Source of the DNA: Cladorhizidae sp. MBARI D1340-BT2
Taxonomy: Eukaryota > Porifera > Demospongiae > Poecilosclerida > Cladorhizidae
Assembly: GCA_028752905.1 (NCBI GenBank)
Contig: JAQNBH010000002.1
Span: 19,190,430 to 19,254,429 of the forward strand
DNA length: 64,000 nucleotides
Reading direction: 5' to 3'
Positions 45,439-56,389 of the stretch are shown in pieces. Position numbers and translations under genes: made by a program. Each line of letters starts with the position of its first letter. The stretch's first letter is position 1. The notes beneath the pieces are model-generated. The model saw only the letters and a list, made by a program, of their open reading frames with translations. It did not search any database and had not been told where the DNA came from.

Positions 45439-48415
45439 TAGTGCTTGCCAGCATAAAGGCCCCCAATTGAACATATTACATAATGGTGCATAACTCCATA
45501 TAAGAACATTTGTCGTCTTCCATTTTTGGACAGTATGTATATGAACCATCAGTAAACAAAGTGACCTGCCCACTTTAAGCATAGTGGTAACCACATCCGC
45601 AGACCAAAAAACTCGCTATTAGGCCTTCAAAATCACTCGAATCGAGTTGCCAGGCTAATCTTAGCATGTGGTTTACCCAAATTCCATACAAGGGTAACAC
45701 TCTAAGGTGCAAACAAAGTGGCTGTTATGGATTTTTGATCAGATGATGTTTGAGTGAGATATTTAATCAACTATAAAATATGACATCCTCACTCTAAATA
45801 GAGTGAGTGCCAACACAGTGCAAGATATAATTGCCAAAAAATAATAAAAAAATGCACAAGAACAAGAGCTACGAAATGGCTGTGATAGAATTTTAATTAG
45901 ATAAATATTAAGGGAGATACATGCAATTGAAGTTGCAGGGGTGGGAGAGGGGATTATACACTTTCATTAAATATGCGTCGATGTGATTTGTACAGTTTCA
46001 CTGCACCCTCTACTTCTTTTCCTGCCTTTTTCCCATCTAGGTATGCTCGTTCGTATTCCCTAGCCTTTCGGAAGTATTTACGGATCAGATCAGTTGATAC
46101 CGTGTCAAGAGCTGGGATGAGTATTTCCCTGAGCTTCACCAAGGTGAAATTAGTGTATGCTCTGCAGTACTGCTTCGACTTTCCCCAGACCCGTTCAATA
46201 GGGTTAAGTTCGCAGTGAAACTTGGGCAGAAAGAAACACTTGTGACCCCTGCTGTGTACATAGTGTTCCACTTGAGTTGTTTCGTCCAAGAAGTCATTGT
46301 GGAAGGAAAGGATTTCTCGCATTTCATCAGCCTTCAGGTGGTGAATATTCACAAGCCCTCTCTCCTTCAAGATGGTTCTCAACCCCTTTGCCGAGCCATC
46401 TGGAAAAACATTGGATTGCACTGCACCTGCCCAAATGGTATCCCGAACCCTACGTGGTCCTCCATCTTTCACAAGGATGTTTCTTGTGATCAGTGCCTTT
46501 TCGTCGTATTTTTTGTGGCAACTGCTCTGATCCAGAATAAAGACGACCGTGTGTGTGCTCTGGGGATACTTATAGCTTGCTATGTCACACGCCGTCTTCA
46601 TCTGTGCCATGAAGCGCTCACCCGTCCAGTATCCCTCACGCTCAGCACCATACTCCAGAAATTCCCTCGCTGTCTGTTCTATCGCCGGATGGATCCTCTT
46701 CGCTTGTTTGTGCTGCTGAGCACTGAGACATAAGTATCCCTCATGCTCGTCGACAAAATCCGCCACCATTATGCCACTCCCTTTTGTCTTTGGCAAGATT
46801 GCTGGTCGATCCTCTTCCCCCCACATCCATGTTTGCCCTTCGTTGGAGTTGTAAATACTTTCATCGTGATACAACACCACTAGGATCTTCTTCGCGTCAT
46901 CGTTCTCATCACGAACGCGAGGAAGATCATCACTTCAGAGCGGTGGTGGTTTGTGGCTCTTATATAGTGATGTCATCTCCTTCAAATACTCCTATATATA
47001 TATATATACGTATATAATCTAGTGGTTTAGTGGTGTATAAATAATATCAATAGCATGATATATACACACGAACCTTCCTATATTTCACAACATCATCCCT
47101 CTCATGGCCGTCAATGTAGACACCCTTTTTATGTGCGACTGGTCTGAAGCCAAGGTGATGGAGCCAGCGGATAGCTGTCCGAAGGGAAATGTGTCTTGGG
47201 AATAGCGGTAGCAGGTGGCTTGAGGGTAGGAGGTGATCGTTCACCCAGGCACAAAAGCTCTGTGAGGTCATGTTTGGGCTCCCCCGAACAAACGCTCTCT
47301 CTCTCACCCAGACAGCAGCCTTGTGATTCAACTGCATATGGCATATGTAAAAGAAAGATAGTTAATAGCATATTAGATAATGCATGGCTGTTCATCTTAC
47401 CTCCTCGTCACGATAGACGGTCTGTCTTTCATACTTGCCCTGTTTCTTGTCACTCATCTCTCCCTTATTCTCAAAGAAATCCTTCCGATATTTTCTTACC
47501 GTCCATTCATTCTATCCCACAACTGAGCCAGCTTCCAGTGCAGCATCTTTGACATTCATGCCCTGTCTCTTTCGGAAGCTCTCCATCAGAACAACAGCAA
47601 GCATTCTGCGGTGCACCAAAGGAAGAGCTACCATGAAGTCGTCAAAGATGGACTGAGCCTTCTCATCATCAAAGTTATCTTCTGACTCTCTATCACAATC
47701 AGACTCACTATCGCAATCGGAGTCGCGACTTCCAAGGCCATGACCAGGGTTGGGGACAGCCACAGGATCAGCTTGATTGTCTGGATCAGAACTAGTCCAT
47801 GCTAGCAAAGAAGTCACAGCAGGATCTGCCCTTTGCTCTAGCTCTGGTCCTAGCCTTAGACCTTCTGAACTCTAGATCTCGATCTCAACATTCGTCGGAG
47901 AAGGACCAGCGCCTTCTCTAGCCGCGATCTCAGACTCTATGCTCCCAGGAGAAGGGCCAGCACCTTCGAGCTCGACCTCAACGCTCATTGGTAAACGCCC
48001 TGCAACTTCGCTGGTCGGTATGCTGGGGGCGATATGCCATCTTGCTTTCACTAGCCTTTCAGCTCTTTCTTTCATCTTCCTTTTCCTCCAGTTTGGCCTC
48101 CGGTCGGACATCTCCAAAGCGTTCTTTAACTGGTCAAACTGTCGACGAACACTTCTTTCTCACGGGAATAATTGCCACGCGCACTTATTTTGCACGTGCT
48201 AATTACGGTGATTTATTCAATTACCATAGCAATGCTTTATAGAACTGTGCTCTGATTGGTCAAATTTTATTTTTTACTTTCAAAATGCAGAAAATTGCTA
48301 TCTTAGAGAAATTTTCATGTAAATTTCAAAAATGGTATTATTTTTTTAATATTCCTAACAGTAAAAAAAAGTTACATGCTATACAATTTGGGGGGCTTTA
48401 TGCTGGCAAGCACTA
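45439..48415 (-). mobile_element. IS630/Tc1-related DNA transposon
   Basis: The 2977-bp element has ends TAGTGCTTGCCAGCATAAAG on both sides (inverted, matching over about 33 bp with small differences). TA duplications lie at 45437-45438 and 48416-48417. Removing the element and one TA restores the piggyBac frame across the site (RCS|TPAG). It carries one three-exon gene on the minus strand. Confidence 0.95.
45954..48111 (-). pseudogene. IS630/Tc1-related DDE transposase, 668 codons, three nonsense codons
   Basis: Exons (minus strand) 48111-47401, 47331-47074 and 46991-45957, all with lengths divisible by three. Introns are 69 bp (GTAAGA...CAG) and 82 bp (GTTCGT...TAG). Exon 1 encodes a basic start, acidic Asp/Glu/Ser stretch and a helix-turn-helix region; exon 2 has TAIRWLHHLGFRPVAHKKGV. 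Exon 3 has the catalytic motifs LYHDESIYNSNEG, VVFILDQSSCHKK and CELNPIERVWGKSKQ. There are about 111 residues between the second Asp and the Glu, far more than the 34-41 of classical Tc1/mariner. The frame has no shift, only TAG (47872-47874), TAG (47512-47514) and TGA (46935-46937). A ~308-codon uninterrupted frame spans the whole catalytic domain. Confidence 0.9.
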
Positions 48416-48417
48416 TA

Positions 48418-48685
48418 GAACATCTTATGCCTCCAACAGACACCGAACGGCAGGAGAGCCGTGCACGCAAAACCCTACCTGGTCTGGTTTGGCCAGTGCT
48501 ATGTATAGATCTAGATACATTAGTTAAACTAGTGGCTGCACTCACAATACTAGATCCTGGAGGAATGTAGGATGGAGTTGTGGGAGTTTGTGGAGAGAGA
48601 GTTTCAACAGCAGCTGGAGAGGGAGTTACATCAATAGGAAGCAACAGAGGTGCTTGTTTGTCAGCATCACAATTCATCATCAAAT
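48418..48685 (-). pseudogene. piggyBac copy f, exon 2 (5' part)
   Basis: Acceptor GACAG, then DLMMNCDADKQAPLLLPIDV and a Pro/Ser/Thr-rich linker ending GGIRCS, where the TA insertion site lies. The first codon is completed from exon 1 in phase 1, as in copies b and d. Confidence 0.8.
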
Positions 48686-48850
48686 CTGTCAACATGAAAT
48701 TTATTCAGGGAGAAAATAGTAAATAATGCCCGGCTATACCCAGGAACTAGCAATATGCAATTATTTTATCCGCCTTTTACCCAGGAAAAAATAGCTAGAA
48801 CCACTTTGGACATTAGCTGGCTAAAACACAGCTAGATACCCATGACAAAC

Positions 48851-49154
48851 CTGAGAAGCCTTCTTTATCCATGCCTTCCTCGTCAGAGAGCAGGCCATCA
48901 CTCTCAGCGCGAGCGCTAAGCTCATTTCCAGGTGGTCCTACAACTTCGACTATTGAGGCCAAGTTTTTCAGGGATTCACAGTCACAAGAGGGCTTCCCCA
49001 GGTAAGCATGGATGCCATCAGCCTCATCTCCACTAGACTCATCCTCAGAAGAGTCGATGGTATCGCCAAACACAAGAGAAATGACCTCTACAAGACTTAG
49101 TCTTCAATCCATTATTTGGTCGTCAAAACTACGAACCGTCAGTGTTTCTTCCAT
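48851..49154 (-). pseudogene. piggyBac copy f, exon 1 (acidic N-terminus)
   Basis: ATG at 49154-49152 opens MEETLTVRSFDDQIMD, a TGA, then an in-frame continuation VFGDTIDSSEDESSGDEADG, HAYLGKPSCDCES and an acidic tail to the donor (GTTTGT) at 48850. Intron 48686-48850. The pattern matches exon 1 of copies b-e, except that the DDFGLSE motif is weak. Confidence 0.75.
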
Positions 49155-49306
49155 GGTTACCTACTGGGCAGTAACGTACTTCGTATTCGGTGCATAAATA
49201 GAGTCAGAATAACGCTATTTTATGATATAAAAGTTATTGTTCCTGCATATATATTTTGGATTAAAGAAAGCCAGAGCGCTATACGGCGCTTCCGGCGGTG
49301 AGTGGG

Positions 49307-49430
49307 TTAAGATCTAAAACTCTTTTGTCAAGTTTGAGGTTTAGCTAGAAGAAGTTAGGGAGAGACTCTGGTGGCAACGAATTACCAAGGTTGGTATCTG
49401 TTAGGTATCTTGTAGTGGGAGACTCCAACA
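49307..49430 (+). repeat. 5' LTR of G1, right part
   Basis: Continues the LTR from 42327; homologous to 52168-52289. Followed by TCTGGTGGCAGCAGTGG, the likely primer-binding region. Confidence 0.9.
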
Positions 49431-49464
49431 TCTGGTGGCAGCAGTGGTTCTTACCTTGTCATCG

Positions 49465-50349
49465 AATTGGACTGATCACTATTGAAACTGACCACAGCTG
49501 TTTGGTGAGGCACCTCATGAAGACAGAACCTTGGTCTGTCAATATTTCCTCTGGCAATCCTGTCTGGCAACAGATATATACTTACATGTGTATGTGCCTT
49601 GCATCTAAATACCCTAGGGCAGTTGCATTACGCAGGGTAGATGCGGAGATGGTAGCAGAGGCCATGATGGAGATCTTGCTGACTCCTCGATGTCATACAG
49701 CTGAGGACAAACAGATGGCTGCCTGGAACGCTGGCACGGGTCGTTAAAGAACATGCTGAGGAAATGTAGCGAGCATAAGTGGGAATGGGATAACATATTA
49801 AAGTACTTATTATTCGCTTTATAGGATCGCTCCCCACGCAAATACCAGGTTCTCTCCATTTGAGGTAGTATTGGGTAGACCAATAAGAGGACCACTGGAT
49901 GTGGGTTGGCTGAGTGGGGAGATGGACCAGAAGACAGTAGTAGAATGGGTAGACCAGCTTGGAGAGAAGCTTATAGAGATGAGACAGGTAGTAGAGAAGT
50001 CAGCCAAAGCATCCATGAAGGTCCAGTATGTTAAAAAGGCACGAGCCCATCAACATGATGTAGGCAGTTAGTCTTGGTCAGAACACCTAGCCCGAGTGGA
50101 AAGCTAGACAACCTGTGGGATGGCCCCTTTGAGATAAACAGGAAATTAAGCTCTGTTACATATGAACTAGCTGTACCTGAAAGAAGAAGTAAGAGAAGAA
50201 TAGCTCATATCAACATGTTAAAGGCATTGAACCCTCCTGATGCTTCGCTACTAGGTATGGTAGTAGTAGCAGAAGAGGAAGACGAGGGCCAGGAGCAGGG
50301 TAAAGTACTTGCAGAGGTGCCTGCTCTGACGGGCAGGCAGAATGGTTAA
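49465..50349 (+). pseudogene. G1 integrase
   Basis: A short piece (ITIETDH) repeats the RNase H end seen at 51640. It is followed by CLASKYPRAVALRRVDAEMV, the start of an integrase core. The middle, with the second catalytic Asp, is deleted. In another frame QTDGCLERWHGSLKNMLRKC carries the catalytic Glu, then FSPFEVVLGRPIRGPLDV. From 50074 a new frame encodes the C-terminal GPY/F-type domain (LDNLWDGPFEINRKL, RRIAHINMLKAL). Multiple stops and shifts are present. Integrase lies upstream of RT. Confidence 0.8.
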
Positions 50350-51665
50350 GGTGGGAGCCTTGCTAGCTGAATATAATGATGTAGTAAGGCAGGAGATTGG
50401 TAGAGCCAGGGATATAAGTCATGAGATTGATACTGGCAATGAGAAGCCCATCAGGACATGCTCATATAGGTTAGCTCCAGCAATGAAGGACCAGCTGAGG
50501 GAGGAGGTCCAGGTGTTACAAGAGTCCGGCACAGTGGTGCCATCTACCACCCACCCATGGTCCCAGTTCGTAAGCCTGATGGCACCATCCGACTGTGCAT
50601 TGATTATAGAAAGGTTAACCACATCACAAAACCAGAGCCCTGTTTAATGTCCTGCATAGACGAGATGATCGACCATCTTGGGTAAGCCCATAATTTGTGA
50701 AAGTTAGATCTTACTTGGTTATATGTATATATACAGCTGTAAGTTAATTTATGAGTGAAGGAAATAGATCATCCAGCCCTTGATCTCCAGTGGCCATGTG
50801 AAGTCTTAAAATGGTCCAAAGTTAGATCTCAACAAGTTTTTTACATACCCCTGGCCCAAGTAGATCAGGTAAAGACAGCCTTTTGCATGCCTTGGGGAAA
50901 TTCCATTTTACTATGGTGCCCTTTGGATTGAGGCACACCGGCATCTTTCCAAAGGATGATGGACAATCCTAGACAACATCCAAGATTTTAGTGGTGCATT
51001 ATAATATGGTTGATATTATCGTATTTAGTCAGACCTGGGAAGACCACATCAAATATGTACTAAACAGACTAAGGAAGGCTGGACTAAATGCGAAGCCGTC
51101 AAAATGCCAGTGGGGGTAAATAGCCCTTATATATCTGGGACACGCCGTGGGAAGAGGCAAGGTATCCACACTAGACCACAGGGTAGAAGCGATCCGAAAC
51201 TATGTGAGACCTATAACCAAAAAGGACGTACAATCCTTCCTGGGTATAGAGCACATGATACTATAGGAAACTTATCCCTAATTACGCCCACAAGTCCATA
51301 GAACTCACCAATGTGGCGCGGAAGAGCGCAGCTAATGTTGTATGTTTGTTTACTGCTATCAATGATGAATTTTCTTATCTATGCCATACCCTTTCCCGAG
51401 TGTTCTCCCTTACCATCCCCACTCCCACAGACACATTTATCCTACAGACAGACGCATCAACTAAGGGGATTGCTGGTGTTCTGCATGTGGTGAAGGAAGA
51501 TGAAGAATTACCAGTGGGGTTCTACTCCAGGAAGCTGCATCTAGCAGAGACAAGGTACTCTGCCATGGAGATCAAATGTTCGGCCAACATACGAAGCTTC
51601 CAGCACTTTGGTGTTTACCTGGTGGGGGGGCCCTTCACTATTGAAACTGACCACATGTCTTGAAC
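50342..51665 (+). pseudogene. G1 reverse transcriptase and RNase H
   Basis: HEIDTGNEKPIRTCSYRLAP and QVLQESGTVVPST start the RT. A 106-bp insert (50712-50817) interrupts the next motif (KLDL...). Beyond it are KTAFCMPWGN, FQRMMDN, HIKYVLNRLRKAGLNAKPSK and VRPITKKDVQSFLGI in changing frames. The YxDD region is lost or unrecognisable. RNase H (from about 51313) has TFILQTDASTKGIAGVL (Asp), RYSAMEIKCSA (Glu) and GGPFTIETDH. Dead copy. Confidence 0.8.
50712..50817. mobile_element. 106-bp insert with 12-bp target duplication
   Basis: The direct repeat AAAGTTAGATCT flanks the insert at 50700-50711 and 50818-50829, which is also where the RT motif is split. The insert matches part of dispersed repeat R3 (reverse strand) near 53700-53805. 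A duplication of this length suggests LINE-type target-primed insertion of a short transcript, but the insert has no poly-A tail that I can see. Confidence 0.65.
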
Positions 51666-51854
51666 ACATCTCCACTTTTCAACTCACCTCAATGGCAGAT
51701 TAATGCGGCGGTCATTACCGCTGCAACCCTATAACATCACCACCTGCTATCGTCCTGGCCTGAAGAATGGTAATGCCGACGGACTCTCTCATCAGGCTTG
51801 GGATGTAGAGCAGGAAGAAGAAAAAGAACGGCAACAACCTTTTCAAGGAGGGGG

Positions 51855-52289
51855 TGACATCAGGCCTCAGCCCTGACTGGCTGCAGAATGGCCCTGCAAA
51901 GATAAACTATAAATAGAATTTATAAATAGAGCTAGAACTCATGATCTCAGACTATCAACACAATAGGACAATCAGAACTCATGACCTCTTAGATAAGTCC
52001 TGTAGGGACATCAGTAATTCTAATACTCTCATACTGTATCAACACCATAAGCTGTGAAGGCCTGGCTGCAAGGGTATTTAAACCCCTCTGCAGTCCAGGC
52101 TTAGGCAGTCTCATCCTATCTGGATATTCTGTTACTCGACTGTTGTTTTAATATAAGCTACATACTTAAGAGCTAAAACTATTTTGTCAAGCTTGGGGTT
52201 TAGCTAGAAGAAGTTATGGAGAGACTTTGGTGGCAGCAAATTACCAAGGTTGATATCTGTTAGGTCTCTTGTGGTTGGACACTCTAACA
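51855..52289 (+). repeat. 3' LTR of G1
   Basis: 435 bp, intact, with TG...CA ends. Shared landmarks with the 5' LTR: CTATAAATAGAATTTATAAA and TTTAGCTAGAAGAAGTTA. Confidence 0.95.
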
Positions 52290-52294
52290 TGGAT

Positions 52295-52560
52295 CACCCT
52301 GCTTTGCATCACATTGCATGTCATCACATTGCACCGGATCACATTGCATCACATCACATTGGATTGCATAACATTGCATCACATACATTGCATCGCATTG
52401 CTTCACATCACATTGTTTTCCATTACATTGCTTTGCTTGAAGCAGTTTACAATATTAACCTCGACATCGCATACGACTATAAAATTTCATCTGGAATTAC
52501 ATGTAGCAACTCCGCCTTAACTTACAATATGAATTTTCAATCTGTATATGACTTATGAGA
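52295..52560. repeat. CATCACATTG satellite (right part) and end of repeat R1 copy 2
   Basis: To about 52440 the satellite continues. After that CAGTTTACAATATTAACCTCG and AACTTACAATATGAATTTTC match repeat R1 copy 1 at 6285-6370. Confidence 0.8.
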
Positions 52561-53339
52561 TAAATCCATATACTAGGAATGTTTCTCACTGCGTTTATGA
52601 AGCTTTCCTCACTAATTTTTAAAGAGGAAACTTTTTTTTGCAGAAACTCAAATATATTACACCAACAGATCTCGATCGACATGTTACAACTAGTGCTAAA
52701 ATAGAAACTGAATTTGTTAAAGCAAAGTGATGAGACTTCTTGTTCAGTATATCACAAAAAGATGTATCACTAGTATGAGAAACATATTGTGAACCAGCCT
52801 TTAGTCACTATGCAGCTAAGACACAGTTGCATGTAGTAGCTGCCAATTCCTCATACACTAATACAAAACAAGAGGGCACGAATGTGACAAAATGAATTCT
52901 TAGATATGCCAGATACTGTGCCAGATTTCAACTTCCTGTCATCTTCTATTAGTTCAGTACCTGATTGTGAGATGTATCTACATAGCTGTGCTGTGCTGTG
53001 CTGGACTTCACTACCTGTCTTGCTCTACTGGCCTCAATAGATTGTGGGTGCATTAGATAGAGTTAAGATTATCTTAATAAAACATGCATTTACACAAATC
53101 AACCAAGATGAAAGTGTGCAATGGTCTGTGGGCACATACTCTTTGATGCTCAAGGAGGTGGAATCAACTAAATCACAGGCAAAAATTAATTGATTTTCAA
53201 CAATCTAGACACAATATACAGCAATAGCTGCACATAACATGCATAAAGATTATGTTAGTGCATTGTCAAGTGTTTGTATTCCATACACACTAGCCCAATG
53301 GAATGGGAACCTCATTGTTCTAACTCTGAACACCTCCAT
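52561..53339. other. Non-coding; short shared segment at 53174-53236
   Basis: GGCAAAAATTAATTGATTT and AATCTAGACANAATATACAG match 11742-11800. No gene. Confidence 0.45.
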
Positions 53340-53610
53340 ACAAATGGCTTAGTATTAGTAAAGGTCATACCTCCATGTACAAGGCTTGAATGAGATTAAT
53401 ATAGGTAAAGGTCATACCTCCTCCATACATGAAGCTATAGTATGTGGCCACTATAAGACATAATTATCATGCATGAAGCTTGATTATGGCTACTATGGAT
53501 AAAGTTCGTACCTCCATGCATGAGGCTTGACTGTGGCTACTATAGGTAAAGGTTGTAACTCGATCATGAGGCTTAACAGTGACTACCTTAATTAAGTAAA
53601 GCTTGGTTAA
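53340..53610. repeat. 46-bp minisatellite, locus 5
   Basis: About five or six units with the consensus landmarks CTCCATGCATGAGGCTTGAC and GGTAAAGGTCATACC. Confidence 0.8.
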
Positions 53611-53639
53611 AATGTATAAAAATTCTCCTTTACCAGCTT

Positions 53640-54060
53640 ACAGCGAACCAAGTTTCTATATCTGGTAGTTTCTAACCCATCAGACCTACTTACAACCAAA
53701 TTAGATTTTAAGACTTCACATGGCCACTGGAGATCAAGGGCTGGATGATCTATTTCCTTCACTCATAAATTAACTTACAGTTGTATATATATAACCAAGT
53801 AAGATCACCAATATCTGGTTACTTATGCACCCTTTTTATTATCTGGCCAACCACATCATATCCAGAGATGTCTCGAGGGGCAGAACAAACCTTTCCTAGA
53901 TTTCCTGATGTCCTCAATCAGTTATTAATACTTCTGACATTTTCTAGTTGATATCCCTTAGGTTTGCTAACATTATTCACTAATTTATTGTGTCAAGAGA
54001 AAACATTATTTTTTTAATCTGTAACTGGCAGTGGTGATTTGGTCAGCTATCGGTTCAATC
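53640..54060. repeat. Dispersed repeat R3, copy 2
   Basis: Homologous to 23430-23790 in the same orientation. Confidence 0.75.
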
Positions 54061-54829
54061 TCCCTGGCTGCTAAATGGAGAAAAGTCACAAAGCTCACGG
54101 CAGTACACTGAATGTGTAATGTCATGAAATAGTCCAGTCTTTCTTGTGACACAGTGGAATGCAAATAGACTTCACTGAAGCTAATTGATCGCTCAGGGTT
54201 GCTATTCGTAGCTGCAAAAATTACACCAAAATGCTCATGCACTTCCTAATGACCACAACCATAAATTTAAGAACGTAGTATGGCCATAACCAGATTGGCC
54301 GGACTGTCAGGGCCAACCCTGGTACAAAGTTCACCTCTACACCAGGCCAGTATCTGCACACATCAACTTCCTCCCTGCCAGTAGGTCTCTGCTACTTCTC
54401 ATAGGGAAGATATGCTTTTCTATGTATTAGGAGAGCCCCAGCCTAGGCAGGTGGTATTGAGTTGATGAGATCATTGTCATCTGTATGGCAACTTGACACA
54501 CAGTGTATGTTGTATATAACTACAGCAAGGACTTGACTGCTAACCTTTTAATATTTGTAGCTAAAACTTTATCTTAAGAATAAACTTTTCACTCACTTCC
54601 TAGAATGCAAACACAATAATGCTGTATGGTATAAGGTTCAGCTCCATTGAGGTTATCAACCCAAACTGTTGCACTGCATGGTAGTGCTATGTTTGGAACG
54701 TAGTGCTATGTTTGGAACAAGATTAATAGCTAAGACATCAATTCATAAGCATCCCTCTTTCTCAAAGGAGTGACATATTTAAAAAAACAGAATCCAACTT
54801 CCCTAGATTGCGTCAGAATATAAGAACTA
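54061..54829. other. Non-coding; no supported gene
   Basis: No recognised domain; a short minus-strand frame at 54006-54242 straddles repeat R3 and has no support. Confidence 0.4.
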
Positions 54830-55092
54830 AATTTCTTATCTGAGCCTCTATACATTGTAAAGAAAGTATATAAGAATGGAAGCTCCTACCTCCATATAGT
54901 GGGAAGGAGGGATATAGAAGTGGAATCTTATGTAATGAACCTTTCTTGGTGGGAAGGGGGGACATAGGAGAAGAATCTCCTGTATGAACCTCTATTTTGT
55001 GGGAAGGAGGAATATAGGACATCCACTCCTATATCCCTCTTTCCCATGATATAGAGCTTCACACGGGATCATCCTCTCCTATATGCACCCCT
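54830..55092 (-). repeat. ~50-bp minisatellite, left array
   Basis: About five degenerate units on the minus strand of the type TATATCCCTCCTTCCCAC, ATAGAGGTTCATACAGGAG. The same unit occurs in opposite orientation at 56390-56545. Confidence 0.75.
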
Positions 55093-55114
55093 TAGGACAA
55101 TTAAAATTAATCAC

Positions 55115-55945
55115 ACTTTTGAGGAGATATCATGGAATATTGTGGGTCCATTACATATGAGATCTAATGGAAGAAAGTATTCGGTATGACCAATACTTTT
55201 AATAAGTGGGTTGAAGTTTACCCCTTCAGATCAACAGTCACAGAAACACTACATCCTATACTGGTGATTGATATTGTCTGCCGATATGGAATCCCATCAA
55301 ATCTTAACAGTGACCAAGGAGCCAACTTAACGAACCAAGGGATATCAACTCTTTGTGACCATTTGGGAATTGAACATACCTAAACATCTCTTTACTACCC
55401 ACAATGATGTGGAACATTTTAACCATACTTTGGAGGCAGTGCTATCCAAGGTGGCCAACGAAAACCAAAGCGATTGGGATCTACATATTTCAAAAGCTTT
55501 GTTTTCCTACTGAACAGCACTCCATGAATCTACAGGTTATTCTACTTTTCGTGTCAAAATTTGTTCACTCACCATACCATCCAGTCGATACCATGCTAGG
55601 AAGAATCCCTGCATCTAGTGAAGGAGAGGAGAAAGAAGTCCCAAAATTTGTAGAAAAAACCCATTCCTTGAAAAGTGCCTATGATGACATGATGCCATGA
55701 AGGATGAGGCAGGCCCAACACTGGAAGAAAGCAATGTAAACCCCAAAAATGCGGAAATCAACGATTCTATGAGAGACATGGCTCTATGTATCTGCCATCA
55801 AATAGGGGAGAACTAAGAAATCTCATCTCTCTGGCATGGCCATCCATCATCGCAGACAGGATTGGTAGTGTGAACTACCAAATACAGCTGATTGGATCTG
55901 CTAAAACATTGATGGTACTCAGGAACTGACTGAAAGTCAGCTAGT
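55115..55945 (+). pseudogene. Gypsy-type integrase relic
   Basis: The plus-strand frame reads TNTFNKWVEVYPFRSTVTET (first Asp region changed to Asn), YGIPSNLNSDQGANLTNQG (second Asp kept). In another frame come VEHFNHTLEAVLSKVANENQ (catalytic Glu) and FRVKICSLTIP. A C-terminal part near 55830-55930 (RIGSVNYQIQLIGSAKTL) resembles the integrase tail. Several stops and shifts. No LTR, RT or gag is seen nearby. It could be a solo remnant of a Ty3/gypsy element or of a Ginger-type DNA transposon. Confidence 0.7.
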
Positions 55946-56389
55946 GTGAGCCAATGGGTAAAAGTCCTAGGAATACTCAAACAGGGGTTTGACCCACATA
56001 ACAAAAGTAGGGACCATTTCCTCCAGCTGTCACCTCTCCACACCAGATTCTTTAGCCCCCAAACCATCTTGTGCAGATATAGTCATGAAAAGACAACATA
56101 TCAGCCCAGACACAGGATAGCTAAGTTCATCAAAACAGATTACAGAGCAGTAAGGCCTCAAACAAACCATCGTCCTCCAGAATGATATGGTCACTCCCCA
56201 ACAGATATTTGTGAGGACACATGTTGAATCGTGTAATGTAATCAAAGATAGTTGATTGTAATGTGTGTGGTCAAGTCTATGGTCAGAGATACCCACATGC
56301 ATGGACTTGGTGTGGTTACATTCCATTTAGGATGCATCTCTGAACAGTTGTCAAATAAATAACATTGTCTTGCTATTGAGAATTGAAAG

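Larger units (their letters stand above)
42328..49306 (-). mobile_element. piggyBac-type element (copy f), with nested IS630-like element
   Basis: Flanked by TTAA at 42324-42327 and 49307-49310. The ends are CCCTCTCACCATCGG and, inward from the right, CCCACTCACCGCCGGAAGCG. Without the nested element (2977 bp plus TA) it is 4.0 kb, the most complete copy here. It has two-exon N-terminal coding, a full catalytic domain and a long 3' region (42328-43520) with four degenerate copies of the subterminal block and a CA-rich ~194-bp tandem duplication (about 43190-43490). Confidence 0.95.
42023..52289 (+). mobile_element. Ty3/gypsy LTR retrotransposon G1, degraded
   Basis: 5' LTR 42023-49430 (interrupted) and 3' LTR 51855-52289. 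The LTRs begin TGTCAGGCC or TGACATCAGGCC and end CCAACA or CTAACA. The 5-bp duplication TGGAT flanks the element (42018-42022 and 52290-52294). A polypurine tract (AAGGAGGGGG) precedes the 3' LTR. The internal region is only about 2.4 kb. It lacks gag and protease, and carries integrase upstream of RT and RNase H. Confidence 0.9.
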
